Shown here: positions 1 to 11,999 of the stretch, one piece after another
Layout: the number at the start of each line of letters is the position of its first letter
Numbering within the stretch: the first letter of the stretch is position 1
NCBI GenBank assembly: GCA_027186245.1
Contig: CP114482.1
Location: 26,741,209 to 26,805,208 of the forward strand
Length of the DNA stretch: 64,000 bases
Direction: 5' to 3'
From: Coriaria nepalensis
Taxonomy: Eukaryota; Streptophyta; Magnoliopsida; Cucurbitales; Coriariaceae
Made by a program: the position numbers and the translations under genes
Notes under the pieces: generated by a model
What the model was told of the DNA's origin: nothing
Databases searched by the model: none
Seen by the model: the letters and a program-made list of their open reading frames with translations, nothing else

Positions 1-145
1 GTGCGAAAAAATAGAATTCTTTCGAATTACTTTTAATTGATTTAATGACTAGAGAAGACTCAATGACATGATTTTAAGGCTAAACAAAACGCATAATTGC
101 CTTCAATAGATCAATTGCATGTTTTGCACAAAAGTCGTGTTTGAA
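1..145 (+). repeat. Reference monomer M1 of array A
   Basis: First monomer of the HOR, 144 bp in most copies and 145 bp here because of one extra A. It starts GTGCGAAAAAATAG, carries GAATTC at 14-19, the shared core from about position 61, and CAAACGCATAATTGCC after it, and ends GTCGTGTTTGAA. AATTC and GAATT form short inverted arms around TTTC. M1 is set apart from the other monomers by the ACTTTTAATTGATTTAATG stretch and the AGAGAAGACTC motif. Confidence 0.9.
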
Positions 146-287
146 ATGCGAAAATAGAATTCGTTTGAATTGATTTCGAATGATTTACTGACTAAAAGTG
201 ACTCAATGACATGATTTTAAGGCTATACAAATGCCTAGTTGCCTTCAAAAGATCCATTGCAAATTATGCACAAAAGCCATGGTTCCG
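146..287 (+). repeat. Reference monomer M2 of array A
   Basis: Second monomer, 142 bp. It starts ATGCGAAAATAGAATTCG and has GATTTACTGACTAAAAGTGACTC before the shared core and GGCTATACAAATGCCTAG after it. This copy ends with CATGGTTCCG; many other A copies have CGTGGTTGAG at the same place. M2 is the monomer in which most small internal rearrangements of the window occur (29-bp duplications in A and a 123-bp duplication in C). Confidence 0.9.
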
Positions 288-428
288 GTGCGAAAAAAGA
301 TTTCGTTTAAATTTCTTTGAAATGATTTAATTACTAGAAGAGACTCGATGACATGATTTCAAGGCTAAACAATGGATAATTGGCTTGAATACATCAATTG
401 CAAGTTATGCACAAAAGTCTCGATTGAA
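288..428 (+). repeat. Reference monomer M3 of array A
   Basis: Third monomer, 141 bp. It starts GTGCGAAAAAAGATTTCG and lacks the GAATTC site of M1 and M2. The core reads GATTTCAAGGCTAAAC, with C where the other three monomers have T, so M3 can be told apart in every array. In A it carries ACTCGATGACATG or ACTCAATGACATG; in array B the same place reads ATGACGTG. Confidence 0.9.
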
Positions 429-570
429 GAGCGAAAATAGAATTTGTTCAAAATGCTTTCAAATGATTTGATAACTAGAAGGGACTCAATGACATGATTT
501 TAAGGCTAAAAAGATGCATAGTTGCCTTCAATTATTGAATTGAAAGTTCTGAACGAAAGTCGTGTTTGAA
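429..570 (+). repeat. Reference monomer M4 of array A
   Basis: Fourth monomer, 142 bp. It starts GAGCGAAAATAGAATTTG, has CTTTCAAATGATTTGAT, then the core followed by AAAAAGATGCATAGTTGCC, and ends GAACGAAAGTCGTGTTTGAA directly against the next M1. The B-type M4 has GAGCAAAAATAGAATTCG and AAGAATGCATAG instead, which makes this monomer the best marker for arrays A and B. Confidence 0.9.
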
Positions 571-3079
571 GTGCGAAAAAATAGAATTCTTTCGAATTAC
601 TTTTAATTGATTTAATGACTAGAGAAGACTCAATGACATGATTTTAAGGCTAAACAAACGCATAATTGCCTTCAATAGATCAATTGCATGTTTTGCACAA
701 AAGTCGTGTTTGAAATGCGAAAATAGAATTCGTTTGAATTGATTTCGAATGATTTACTGACTAAAAGTGACTCACTGACATGATTTTAAGGCTATACAAA
801 TGCCTAGTTGCCTTCAAAAGATCCATTGCAAGTTATGCACAAAAGCCGTGGTTGAGGTGCGAAAAAAGATTTCGTTTAAATTTCTTTGAAATGATTTAAT
901 TATTAGAAGAGACTCGATGACATGATTTCAAGGCTAAACAATGGATAATTTGCTTGAAAACATCAATTGCAAGTTATGCACAAAAGTCTCGATTGAAGAG
1001 CGAAAATAGAATTTGTTCAAAATGCTTTCAAATGATTTGATGACTAGAAGAGACTCAATGACATGATTTTAAGGCTAAAAAGATGCATAGTTGCCTTCAA
1101 TTATTGAATTGAAAGTTCTGAACGAAAGTCGTGTTTGAAGTGCGAAAAAATAGAATTCTTTCGAATTACTTTTAATTGATTTAGTGACTAGAGAAGACTC
1201 AATGACATGATTTTAAGGCTAAACAAACGCATAATTGCCTTCAATAGATCAATTGCATGTTTTGCACAAAAGTCGTGTTTGAAATGCGAAAATAGAATTC
1301 GTTTCAATTGATTTCGAATGATTTACTGACTAAAAGTGACTCACTGACATGATTTTAAGGCTATACAAATGCCTAGTTGCCTTCAAAAGATCCATTGCAA
1401 ATTATGCACAAAAGCCATGGTTCCGGTGCGAAAAAAGATTTCGTTTAAATTTCTTTGAAATGATTTAATTACTAAAAGAGACTCAGTGACATGATTTCAA
1501 GGCTAAACAATGGATAATTTGCTTGAAAACATCAATCGCAAGTTATGCACAAAAGTCTCGATTGAAGTGCGAAAATAGAATTTGTTCAAAATGCTTTCAA
1601 ATGATTTGATGACTAGAAGAGACTCAATGACATGATTTTAAGGCTAAAAAGATGCATAGTTGCCTTCAATTATTGAATTGAAAGTTCTGAACGAAAGTCG
1701 TGTTTGAAGTGCGAAAAAATAGAATTCTTTCGAATTACTTTCAATTGATTTAATGACTAGAGAAGACTCAATGACATGATTTTAAGGCTAAACAAACGCA
1801 TAATTGCCTTCAATAGATCAATTGCATGTTTTGCACAAAAGTCGTGTTTGAAATGCGAAAATAGAATTCGTTTCAATTGATTACGAATGATTTACTGACT
1901 AAAAGTGATTCAATGACATGATTTTAAGGCTATACAAATGCCTAGTTGCCTTCAAAAGATCCATTGCAAGTTATGCACAAAAGCCGTGGTTGAGGTGCGA
2001 AAAAAGATTTCGTTTAAATTTCTTTGAAATGATTTAATTACTAGAAGAGACTCGATGACATGATTTCAAGGCTAAACAATGGATAATTTGCTTGAATACA
2101 TCAATTGCAAGTTATGCACAAAAGTCTCGATTGAAGAGCGAAAATAGAATTTGTTCAAAATGCTTTCAAATGATTTGATGACTAGAAGAGACTCAATTAC
2201 ATGATTTTAAGGCTAAAAAGATGCATATTTGCCTTCAATTATTGAATTGAAAGTTCTGAACGAAAGTCGTGTTTGAAGTGCGAAAAAATAGAATTCTTTC
2301 GAATACTTTTAGTTGATTTAATGACTAGAGAAGACTAAATGATATGATTTTAAGGCTAAACAAACGCATAATTGCCTTCAATAGATCAATTGCATGTTTT
2401 TCACAAAAGTCGTGTTTGAAATGCGAAAATAGAATTCGTTTGAATTGATTACGAATGATTTACTGAGTAAAAGTGATTCAATGACATGATTTTAAGGCTA
2501 TACAAATGCCTAGTTGCCTTCAAAAGATCCATTGCAAGTTATGCACAGAAGCCGTGATTGAGGTGCGAAAAAAGATTTCTTTTAAATTTCTTTGAAATGA
2601 TTTAATTACTAGAAGAGACTCGATGACATGATTTCAAGGCTAAACAATGGATAATTTGCTTGAATACATCAATTGCAAGTTATGCACAAAAGTGTCGATT
2701 GAAGAGCGAAAATAGAATTTGTTCAAAATGCTTTCAAATGATTTGATGACTAGAAGAGACTCAATGACATTATTTTAAGGCTAAAAAGATGCATAGTTGC
2801 CTTCAATTACTGAATTGAAAGTTCTGAACGAAAGTAGTGTTTGAAGTGCGAAAAAATAGAATTCTTTTGAATTACTTTTAATTGATTTAATGACTAGAGA
2901 AGACTCAATGACATGATTTTAAGGCTAAACAAACGCATAATTGCCTTCAATAGATCAATTGCATGTTTTGCACAAAAGTCATGTTTGAAATGCGAAAATA
3001 GAATTCGTTTGATTTGATTTCGAATGATTTACTGACTAAAAGTGACTCAATGACATGATTTGAAGCCTATACAAATGCC

Positions 3080-3830
3080 TAGTTGCCTTCAAAAGATCCA
3101 TTGCAAGTTATGCACAAAAGCCGTGGTTGAGGTGCGAAAAAAGATTTCGTTCGAATTTCTTTGAAATGATTTAATTACTAAAAGAGACTCAATGACATGA
3201 TTTCAAGGCTAAACAATGGATAATTTGCTTGAATACATCAATTGCAAGTTATGCACAAAAGTCTCGATTGAAGAGGGAAAATAGAATTTGTTCAAAATGC
3301 TTTCAAATGATTTGATGACTAGAAGAGACTCAATGACATGATTTTAAGGCTAAAAAGATGCATATTTGCCTTCAATTATTGAATTGAAAGTTCTGAACGA
3401 AAGTCGTGTTTGAAGTGCGAAAAAATAGAATTCTTTCGAATACTTTTAGTTGATTTAATGACTAGAGAAGACTCAATGACATGATTTTAAGGCTAAACAA
3501 ACGCATAATTGCCTTCAATAGATCAATTGCATGTTTTGCACAAAAGTCGTGTTTGAAATGCGAAAATAGAATTCGTTTGAATTGATTACGAATGATTTAA
3601 TTCGTTTGAATTGATTACGAATGATTTACTGAGTAAAAGTGATTCAATGACATGATTTTAAGGCTATACAAATGCCTAGTTGCCTTCAAAAGATCCATTG
3701 CAAGTTATGCACAAAAGCCGTGATTGAGGTGCGAAAAAAGATTTCGTTTAAGTTTCTTTGAAATGATTTAATTACTAGAACAGACTCGATGACATGATTT
3801 CAAGGCTAAACAATGGATAATTTGCTTGAA
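3080..3830 (+). repeat. Duplicated block in array A, copy 1
   Basis: A block of about 750 bp that recurs about 2,304 bp downstream (about 5,384-6,134). The two share rare variants: GAAGAGGGAAAATAG in M4, GAATACTTTTAGTTG in M1 (one base shorter than usual), the 29-bp duplication in M2, GATTGAGGTGCG, TTTAAGTTTC, and CTAGAACAGACTCG in M3. The shared set means the block was copied as a unit after these changes arose. Edges are approximate. Confidence 0.75.
3572..3629 (+). repeat. 29-bp tandem duplication inside an M2 monomer
   Basis: Positions 3572-3600 and 3601-3629 are two 29-bp copies beginning TTCGTTTGAATTGATTACG. They differ only in the last base (A in the first, C in the second). The duplication lengthens this M2 and shifts the phase of the downstream array by 29 bp. 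This looks like a replication-slippage or microhomology event. The same event is seen at 5876-5933. Confidence 0.9.
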
Positions 3831-5383
3831 AACATCAATTGCAAGTTATGCACAAAAGTCTCGATTGAAGAGCGAAAATAGAATTTGTTCAAAATGCTTT
3901 CAAATGATTTGATGACTAGAAGAGACTCAATGACATGATTTTAAGGCTAAAAAGATGCATAGTTGCCTTCAATTACTGAATTGAAAGTTCTGAACGAAAG
4001 TAGTGTTTGAAGTGCGAAAAAATAGAATTCTTTGGAATTACTTTTAATTGATTTAATGACTAGAGAAGACTCAATGACATGATTTTAAGGCTAAACAAAC
4101 GCATAATTGCCTTCAATAGATCAATTGCATGTTTTGCACAAAAGTCATGTTTGAAATGCGAAAATAGAATTCGTTTGATTTGATTTCGAATGATTTACTG
4201 ACTAAAAGTGACTCAATGACCTGATTTTAAGGCTATACAAATGCCTAGTTGCCTTCAAAAGATCCATTGCAAGTTATGCACAAAAGCCGTGGTTGAGGTG
4301 CGAAAAAAGATTTCGTTCGAATTTCTTTGAAATGATTTAATTACTAAAAGAGACTCAGTGACATGATTTCAAGGCTAAACAATGGATAATTTGCTTGAAA
4401 ACATCAATTGCAAGTTATGCACAAAAGTCTCGATTGAAGAGCGAAAATAGAATTTGTTCAAAATGATTTCAAATGATTTGATGACTGGAAGAGACTCAAT
4501 GACATGATTTTAAGGCTAAAAAGATGCATAGTTGCCTTCAATTATTGAATTGAAAGTTCTAAACGAAAGTCGTGTTTGAAGTGCGAAAAAATAGAATTCT
4601 TTCGAATTACTTTTAATTCATTTAATGACTAGAGAAGACTCAATGACATGATTTTAAGGCTAAACAAACGCATAATTGCCTTCAATAGATCAATTGCATG
4701 TTTTGCACAAAAGTCGTGTTTCAAATGCGAAAATAGAATTCGTTTCAATTGATTACGAATGATTTACTGACTAAAAGTGATTCAATGACATGATTTTAAG
4801 GCTAGACAAATGCCTAGTTGCCTTCAAAAGATCCATTGCAAGTTATGCACAAAAGCCGTGGTTGAGGTGCGAAAAAAGATTTCGTTCGTATTTCTTTGAA
4901 ATGATTTAATTACTAAAAGAGACTCAATGACATGATTTCAAGGCTAAACAATGGATAATTTGCTTGAATACATCAATTGCAAGTTATGCACAAAAGTCTC
5001 GATTGAAGAGCGAAAATAGAATTTGTTCAGAATGATTTCAAATGATTTGATGACTAGAAGAGACTCAATGACATGATTTTAAGGCTAAAAAGATGCATAG
5101 TTGCCTTCAATTATTGAATTGAAAGTTCTAAACGAAAGTCGTGTTTGAAGTGCGAAAAAATAGAATTCTTTCGAATTACTTTTCATTGATTTAATGACTA
5201 GAGAAGACTCAATGACATGATTTTAAGGCTAAACAAACGCATAATTGCCTTCAATAGATCAATTGCATGTTTTGCACAAAAGTCGTGTTTGAAATGCGAA
5301 AATAGAATTCGTTTCAATTGATTACGAATGATTTACTGACTAAAAGTGATTCAATGACATGATTTTAAGGCTAGACAAATGCC

Positions 5384-6134
5384 TAGTTGCCTTCAAAAGA
5401 TCCATTGCAAGTTATGCACAAAAGCCGTGGTTGAGGTGCGAAAAAAGATTTCGTTCGAATTTCTTTGAAATGATTTAATTACTAAAAGAGACTCAATGAC
5501 ATGATTTCAAGGCTAAACAATGGATAATTTGCTTGAATACATCAATTGCAAGTTATGCACAAAAATCTCGATTGAAGAGGGAAAATAGAATTTGTTCAAA
5601 ATGCTTTCAAATGATTTGATGACTAGAAGAGACTCAATGACATGATTTTAAGGCTAAAAAGATGCATATTTGCCTTCAATTATTGAATTGAAAGTTCTGA
5701 ACGAAAGTCGTGTTTGAAGTGCGAAAAAATAGAATTCTTTCGAATACTTTTAGTTGATTTAATGACTAGAGAAGACTCAATGACATGATTTTATGGCTAA
5801 ACAAACGCATAATTGCCTTCAATAGATCAATTGCATGTTTTGCACAAAAGTCGTGTTTGAAATGCGAAAATAGAATTCGTTTGAATTGATTACGAATGAT
5901 TTACTTCGTTTGAATTGATTACGAATGATTTACTGAGTAAAAGTGATTCAATGACATGATTTTAAGGCTATACAAATGCCTAGTTGCCTTCAAAAGATCC
6001 ATTGCAAGTTATGCACAAAAGCCGTGATTGAGGTGCGAAAAAAGATTTCGTTTAAGTTTCTTTGAAATGATTTAATTACTAGAACAGACTCGATGACATG
6101 ATTTCAAGGCTAAACAATGGATAATTTGCTTGAA
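5384..6134 (+). repeat. Duplicated block in array A, copy 2
   Basis: Second copy of the block described at about 3,080-3,830, with the same rare variants, including the internal 29-bp duplication and the AGAACAGACTCG variant in M3. The two diverge again near GCTTGAAAACATC (copy 1) against GCTTGAATACATC (copy 2). Edges are approximate. Confidence 0.75.
5876..5933 (+). repeat. 29-bp tandem duplication inside an M2 monomer, second occurrence
   Basis: Two 29-bp copies at 5876-5904 and 5905-5933, here identical to each other and ending AC. At 3572-3629 the first copy ends AA. It lies in a block copied together with that earlier site, so it is best read as one slippage event later carried to a second place. 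Confidence 0.9.
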
Positions 6135-6229
6135 TACATCAATTGCAAGTTATGCACAAAAGTCTCGATTGAAGAGCGAAAATAGAATTTGTTCAAAATG
6201 ATTTCAAATGATTTGATGACTAGAAGAGA

Positions 6230-8560
6230 CTCAATGACATGATTTTAAGGCTAAAAAGATGCATAGTTGCCTTCAATTATTGAATTGAAAGTTCTAAACG
6301 AAAGTCGTGTTTGAAGTGCGAAAAAATAGAATTCTTTCGAATTACTTTTCATTGATTTAATGACTAGAGAAGACTCAATGACATGATTTTAAGGCTAAAC
6401 AAACGCATAATTGCCTTCAATAGATCAATTGCATGTTTTGCACAAAAGTCGTGTTTGAAATGCGAAAATAGAATTCGTTTGAATTGATTACGAATGATTT
6501 ACTGACTAAAAGTGATTCAATGACATGATTTTAAGGCTAGACAAATGCCTAGTTGCCTTCAAAAGATCCATTGCAAGTTATGCACAAAAGCCGTGGTTGA
6601 GGTGCGAAAAAAGATTTCGTTCGAATTTCTTTGAAATGATTTAATTACTAAAAGAGACTCAATGACATGATTTCAAGGCTAAACAATGGATAATTTTCTT
6701 GAATACATCAATTGCAAGTTATGCACAAAAGTCTCGATTGAAGAGCGAAAATAGAATTTGTTCAAAATGATTTCAAATGATTTGATGACTAGAAGAGACT
6801 CAATGACATGATTTTAAGGCTAAAAAGATGCATAGTTGCCTTCAATTATTGAATTGAAAGTTCTAAACGAAAGTCGTGTTTGAAGTGCGAAAAAATAGAA
6901 TTCTCTCGAATTACTTTTAATTAATTTAATGACTAGAGAAGACTCAATGACATGATTTTAAGGCTAAACACACGCATAATTGCCTTCAATAGATCAATTG
7001 CATGTTTTGCACAAAAGTCGTGTTTGAAATGCGAAAATAGAATTCGTTTGACTTGATTACGAATTATTTACTGACTAAAGTGATTCAATGACATGATTTT
7101 AAGGCTATAAAATGCCTAGTTGCCTTCCAAAGATCCATTGCAAGTTATGCACAAAAGCCGTAGTTGAGGTGCGAAAAAAGATTTCGTTTAAATTTCTTTG
7201 AAATGTTTTAATTACAAAAAGAGACTCAATGACATGATTTCAAGGCTAAACAATGGATAATTTACTTGAAAACATCAATTGCAAGTTATGCACAAAAGTC
7301 TCGATTGAAGAGCGAAAATAGAATTTGTTCAAAATGCTTTCAAATGATTTGATAACTAGAAGAGACTCAATGACATGATTTTAAGGCTAAAAAGATGCAT
7401 AGTTGCCTTCAATTATTGAATTGAAAGTTCTAAACGAAAGTCGTGTTTGAAGTGCGAAAAAATAGAATTCTTTCGAATTACTTTTCATTGATTTAATGAC
7501 TAGAGAAGACTCAATGACATGATTTTAAGGCTAAACAAACGCATAATTGCCTTCAATAGATCAATTGCATGTTTTGCACAAAAGTCGTGTTTGAAATGCG
7601 AAAATAGAATTCGTTTGAATTGATTACGAATGATTTACTGACTAAAAGTGATTCAATGACATGATTTTAAGGCTAGACAAATGCCTAGTTGCCTTCAAAA
7701 GATCCATTGCAAGTTATGCACAAAAGCCGTGGTTGAGGTGCGAAAAAAGATTTCGTTCGAATTTCTTTGAAATGATTTAATTACTAAAAGAGACTCAATG
7801 ACATGATTTCAAGGCTAAACAATGGATAATTTTCTTGAATACATCAATTGCAAGTTATGCACAAAAGTCTCGATTGAAGAGCGAAAATAGAATTTGTTCA
7901 AAATGATTTCAAATGATTTGATGACTAGAAGAGACTCAATGACATGATTTTAAGGCTAAAAAGATGCATAGTTGCCTTCAATTATTGAATTGAAAGTTCT
8001 AAACGAAAGTCGTGTTTGAAGTGCGAAAAAATAGAATTCTCTCGAATTACTTTTAATTAATTTAATGACTAGAGAAGACTCAACGACATGATTTTAAGGC
8101 TAAACACACGCATAATTGCCTTCAATAGATCAATTGCATGTTTTGCACAAAAGTCGTGTTTGAAATGCGAAAATAGAATTCGTTTGACTTGATTACGAAT
8201 TATTTACTGACTAAAGTGATTCAATGACATGATTTTAAGGCTATAAAATGCCTAGTTGCCTTCCAAAGATCCATTGCAAGTTATGCACAAAAGCCGTGGT
8301 TGAGGTGCGAAAAAAGATTTCGTTTAAATTTCTTTGAAATGTTTTAATTACAAAAAGAGACTCAATGACATGATTTCAAGGCTAAACAATGGATAATTTG
8401 CTTGAAAACATCAATTGCAAGTTATGCACAAAAGTCTCGATTGAAGAGCGAAAATAGAATTTGTTCAAAATGCTTTCAAATGATTTGATAACTAGAAGAG
8501 ACTCAATGACATGATTTTAAGGCTAAAAAGATGCATAGTTGCCTTCAATTATTGAATTGA
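6230..8560 (+). repeat. Two-HOR (about 1,136 bp) tandem duplication
   Basis: Two near-identical copies of an eight-monomer block. Shared rare variants recur 1,136 bp apart: GAATTCTCTCGAATTAC with TTAATTAATTT in M1, AAACACACGCATAATTGCC (CACGCATAAT at 6971 and 8107), GTTTGACTTGATTACG with GAATTATTT in M2, and GGCTATAAAATGCC. The period is 1,136 rather than 1,138 because two M2 single-base deletions are included. A CAATGACATG to CAACGACATG change near 8,082 marks the second copy. Confidence 0.85.
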
Positions 8561-8679
8561 AAGTTCTGAACGAAAGTCGTGTTTGAAGTGCGGAAAAATA
8601 GAATTCTTTCGAATTACTTTTAATTGATTTAATGACTCGAGAAGACTCAATGACATGATTTTAAGGCTAAACAAACGCA

Positions 8680-9815
8680 TAATTGCCTGCAATAGATCAA
8701 TTGCATGTTTTGCACAAAAGTCGTGTTTGAAATGCGAAAATAGAATTCGTTTGAATTGATTACGAATGATTTACTGACTAAAAGTGATTCAATGACATGA
8801 TTTTAAGGCTATACAAATGCCTAGTTGCCTTCAAAAGATCCATTGCAAATTATGCTCGCAACTATTGGTTCAAGTGCGAAAAAAGATTTCGTTCGAATTT
8901 CTTGAAATGATTTAATTACTAAAAGAGACTCAATGACATGATTTCAAGGTTAAACAATGGATAATTTGCTTGAAAACATCAATTGCAAGTTATGCACAAA
9001 AGTCTCGATTGAAGAGCGAAAATAGAATTTGTTCAAAATGCTTTCAAATGATTTGATGACTAGAAGAGACTCAATGAAATGATTTTAAGGCTAAAAAGAT
9101 GCGTAGTTGCCTTCAATTATTGAATTGAAAGTTCTGAACGAATGTCGTGTTTGAAGTGCGAAAAAATAGAATTCCTTCGAATTACTTTTAATTGATTTAA
9201 TGACTAGAGAAGACTCAATGACATGATTTTAAGGCTAAACAAACGCATAATTGCCTGCAATAGATCAATTGCATGTTTTGCACAAAAGTCGTGTTTGAAA
9301 TGCGAAAATAGAATTCGTTTGAATTGATTACGAATGATTTACTGACTAAAAGTGATTCAATGACATGATTTTAAGGCTATACAAATGCCTAGTTGCCTTC
9401 AAAAGATCCATTGCAAATTATGCTCGCAACTATTGGTTCAAGTGCGAAAAAAGATTTCGTTCGAATTTCTTGAAATAATTTAATTACTAAAAGAGACTCA
9501 ATGACATGATTTCAAGGTTAAACAATGGATAATTTGCTTGAAAACATCAATTGCAAGTTATGCACAAAAGTCTCGATTGAAGAGCGAAAATAGAATTTGT
9601 TCAAAATGCTTTCTAATGATTTGATGACTAGAAGAGACTCAATGAAATGATTTTAAGGCTAAAAAGATGCGTAGTTGCCTTCAATTATTGAATTGAAAGT
9701 TCTGAACGAATGTCGTGTTTGAAGTGCGAAAAAATAGAATTCCTTCGAATTACTTTTAATTGATTTAATGACTAGAGAAGACTCAATGACATGATTTTAA
9801 GGCTAAACAAACGCA
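8680..9815 (+). repeat. Single-HOR tandem duplication, about 568 bp
   Basis: Two adjacent HORs share variants that are rare elsewhere: TTGCCTGCAATAG in M1, TATGCTCGCAACTATTGG in M2 (TGCTCGCA at 8853 and 9421, 568 bp apart), TTTCTTGAAAT with a one-base deletion in M3, AATGAAATGATTTT and GATGCGTAG in M4, and CGAATGTCGTG at the M4 end. Unequal exchange by one HOR is the simplest explanation. Confidence 0.85.
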
Positions 9816-11999
9816 TAATTGCCTTCAATAGATCAATTGCAGGTTTTGCACAAAAGTCGTGTTTGAAATGCGAAAATAGAATTCGTTTGAATTGATTACG
9901 AATGATTTACTGACTAAAAGTGATTCAACGACATGATTTTAAGGCTATACAAATGCCTAGTTGCCTTCAAAAGATCCATTGCAAATTATGCACGAAAGTA
10001 TTGGTTTAAGTGCGAAAAAAGATTTCGTTCGAATTTCTTTGAAATGATTTAATTACTAAAAGAGACTCAATGACATGATTTCAAGGTTAAACAATGGATA
10101 ATTTGCTTGAAAACATCAATTGCAAGTTATGCACAAAAGTCTCGATTGAAGAGCAAAAATAGAATTTGTTCAAAATGCTTTCAAATGATTTGATAACTAG
10201 AAGGGACTCAATGACATGATTTTAAGGCTAAAAAGATGCATAGTTGCCTTCAATTACTGAATTGAAAGTTCTGAACGAAAGTCGTGTTTGAAGTGCGAAA
10301 AAATAGAATTCTTTCGAATTACTTTTAATTCATTTAATGACTAGAGAAGACTCAATGACATGATTTTAAGGCTAAACAAACGCATAATTGCCTTCAATAG
10401 ATCAATTGCATGTTTTGCACAAAAGTCGTGTTTGAAATGCGAAAATAGAATTCGTTTGAATTGATTTCGAATGATTTACTGACTAAAAGTGACTCACTGA
10501 CATGATTTTAAGGCTATACAAATGCCTAGTTGCCTTCAAAAGATCCATTGCAAATTATGCACAAAAGCCGTGGTTCAGGTGCGAAAAAAGATTTCTTTTA
10601 AATTTCTTTGAAATGATTTAATTACTAGAAGAGACTGGATGACACGATTTCAAGGCTAAACAATGGATAATTGGATTGAATAGATCAACTGCAAGTTATG
10701 CACAAAAGTCTCGATTGAAGAGCGAAAATAGAATTTGTTCAAAATGCTTTCAAATGATTTGATGACTACAAGAGACTCAATGACATGATTTTAAGGCTAA
10801 AAAGATGCATAGGTGCCTTCAATTATTGAATTGAAAGTTCTGAACGAAAGTCGTGTTTGAAGTGCGAAAAAATAGAATTCTTTCGAATTACTTTTAATTG
10901 ATTTAATGACTAGAGAAGACTCAATGACATGATTTTAAGGCTAAACAAACGCATAATTGCCTTCAATAGATCAATTGCATGTTTTGCACAAAAGTCGTGT
11001 TTGAAATGTGAAAATAGAATTCGTTTGAATTGATTTCGAATGATTTACTGACTAAAAGTGACTCACTGACATGATTTTAAGGCTATACAAATGCCTAGTT
11101 GCCTTCAAAAGATCCATTGCAAATTATGCACAAAAGCCGTGGTTCAGGTGCGAAAAAAGATTTCTTTTAAATTTCTTTGAAATGATTTAATTACTAGAAG
11201 AGACTGGATGACATGATTTCAAGGCTAAACAATGGATAATTGGCTTGAATACATCAATTGCAAGTTATGCACACAAGTCTCGATTGAAGAGCGAAAATAG
11301 AATTTGTTCAAAATGCTTTCAAATGATTTGATGACTAGAAGAGACTCAATGACATGATTTTACGGCTAAAAAGATGCATAGTTGCCTTCAATTATTGAAT
11401 TGAAAGTTCTGAACGAAAGTCGTGTTTGAAGTGCGAAAAAATAGAATTCTTTCGAATTACATTTAATTGATTTAATGACTAGAGAAGACTCAATGACATG
11501 ATTTTAAGGCTAAACAAAACGCATAATTGCCTTCAATAGATCAATTGCATGTTTTGCACAAAAGTCGTGTTTGAAATGCGAAAATAGAATTCGTTTGAAT
11601 TGATTACGAATGATTTACTGACTAAAAGTGATTCAACGACATGATTTTAAGGCTATACAAATGCCTAGTTGCCTTCAAAAGATCCATTGCGAATTATGCA
11701 CGAAACTATTGGTTCAAGTGCGAAAAAAGATTTCGTTCGAATTTCTTGAAATGATTTAATTACTAAAAGAGACTCAATGACATGATTTCAAGGTTAAACA
11801 ATGGATAATTTGCTTGAAAACATCAATCGCAAGTTATGCACAAAAGTCTCGATTGAAGAGCGAAAATAGAATTTGTTCAAAATGCTTTCAAATGATTTGA
11901 TGACTAGAAGAGACTCAATGACATGATTTTAAGGCTAAAAAGATGCATAGGTGCCTTCAATTATTGAATTGAAAGTTCTGAACGAAAGTCGTGTTTGAA

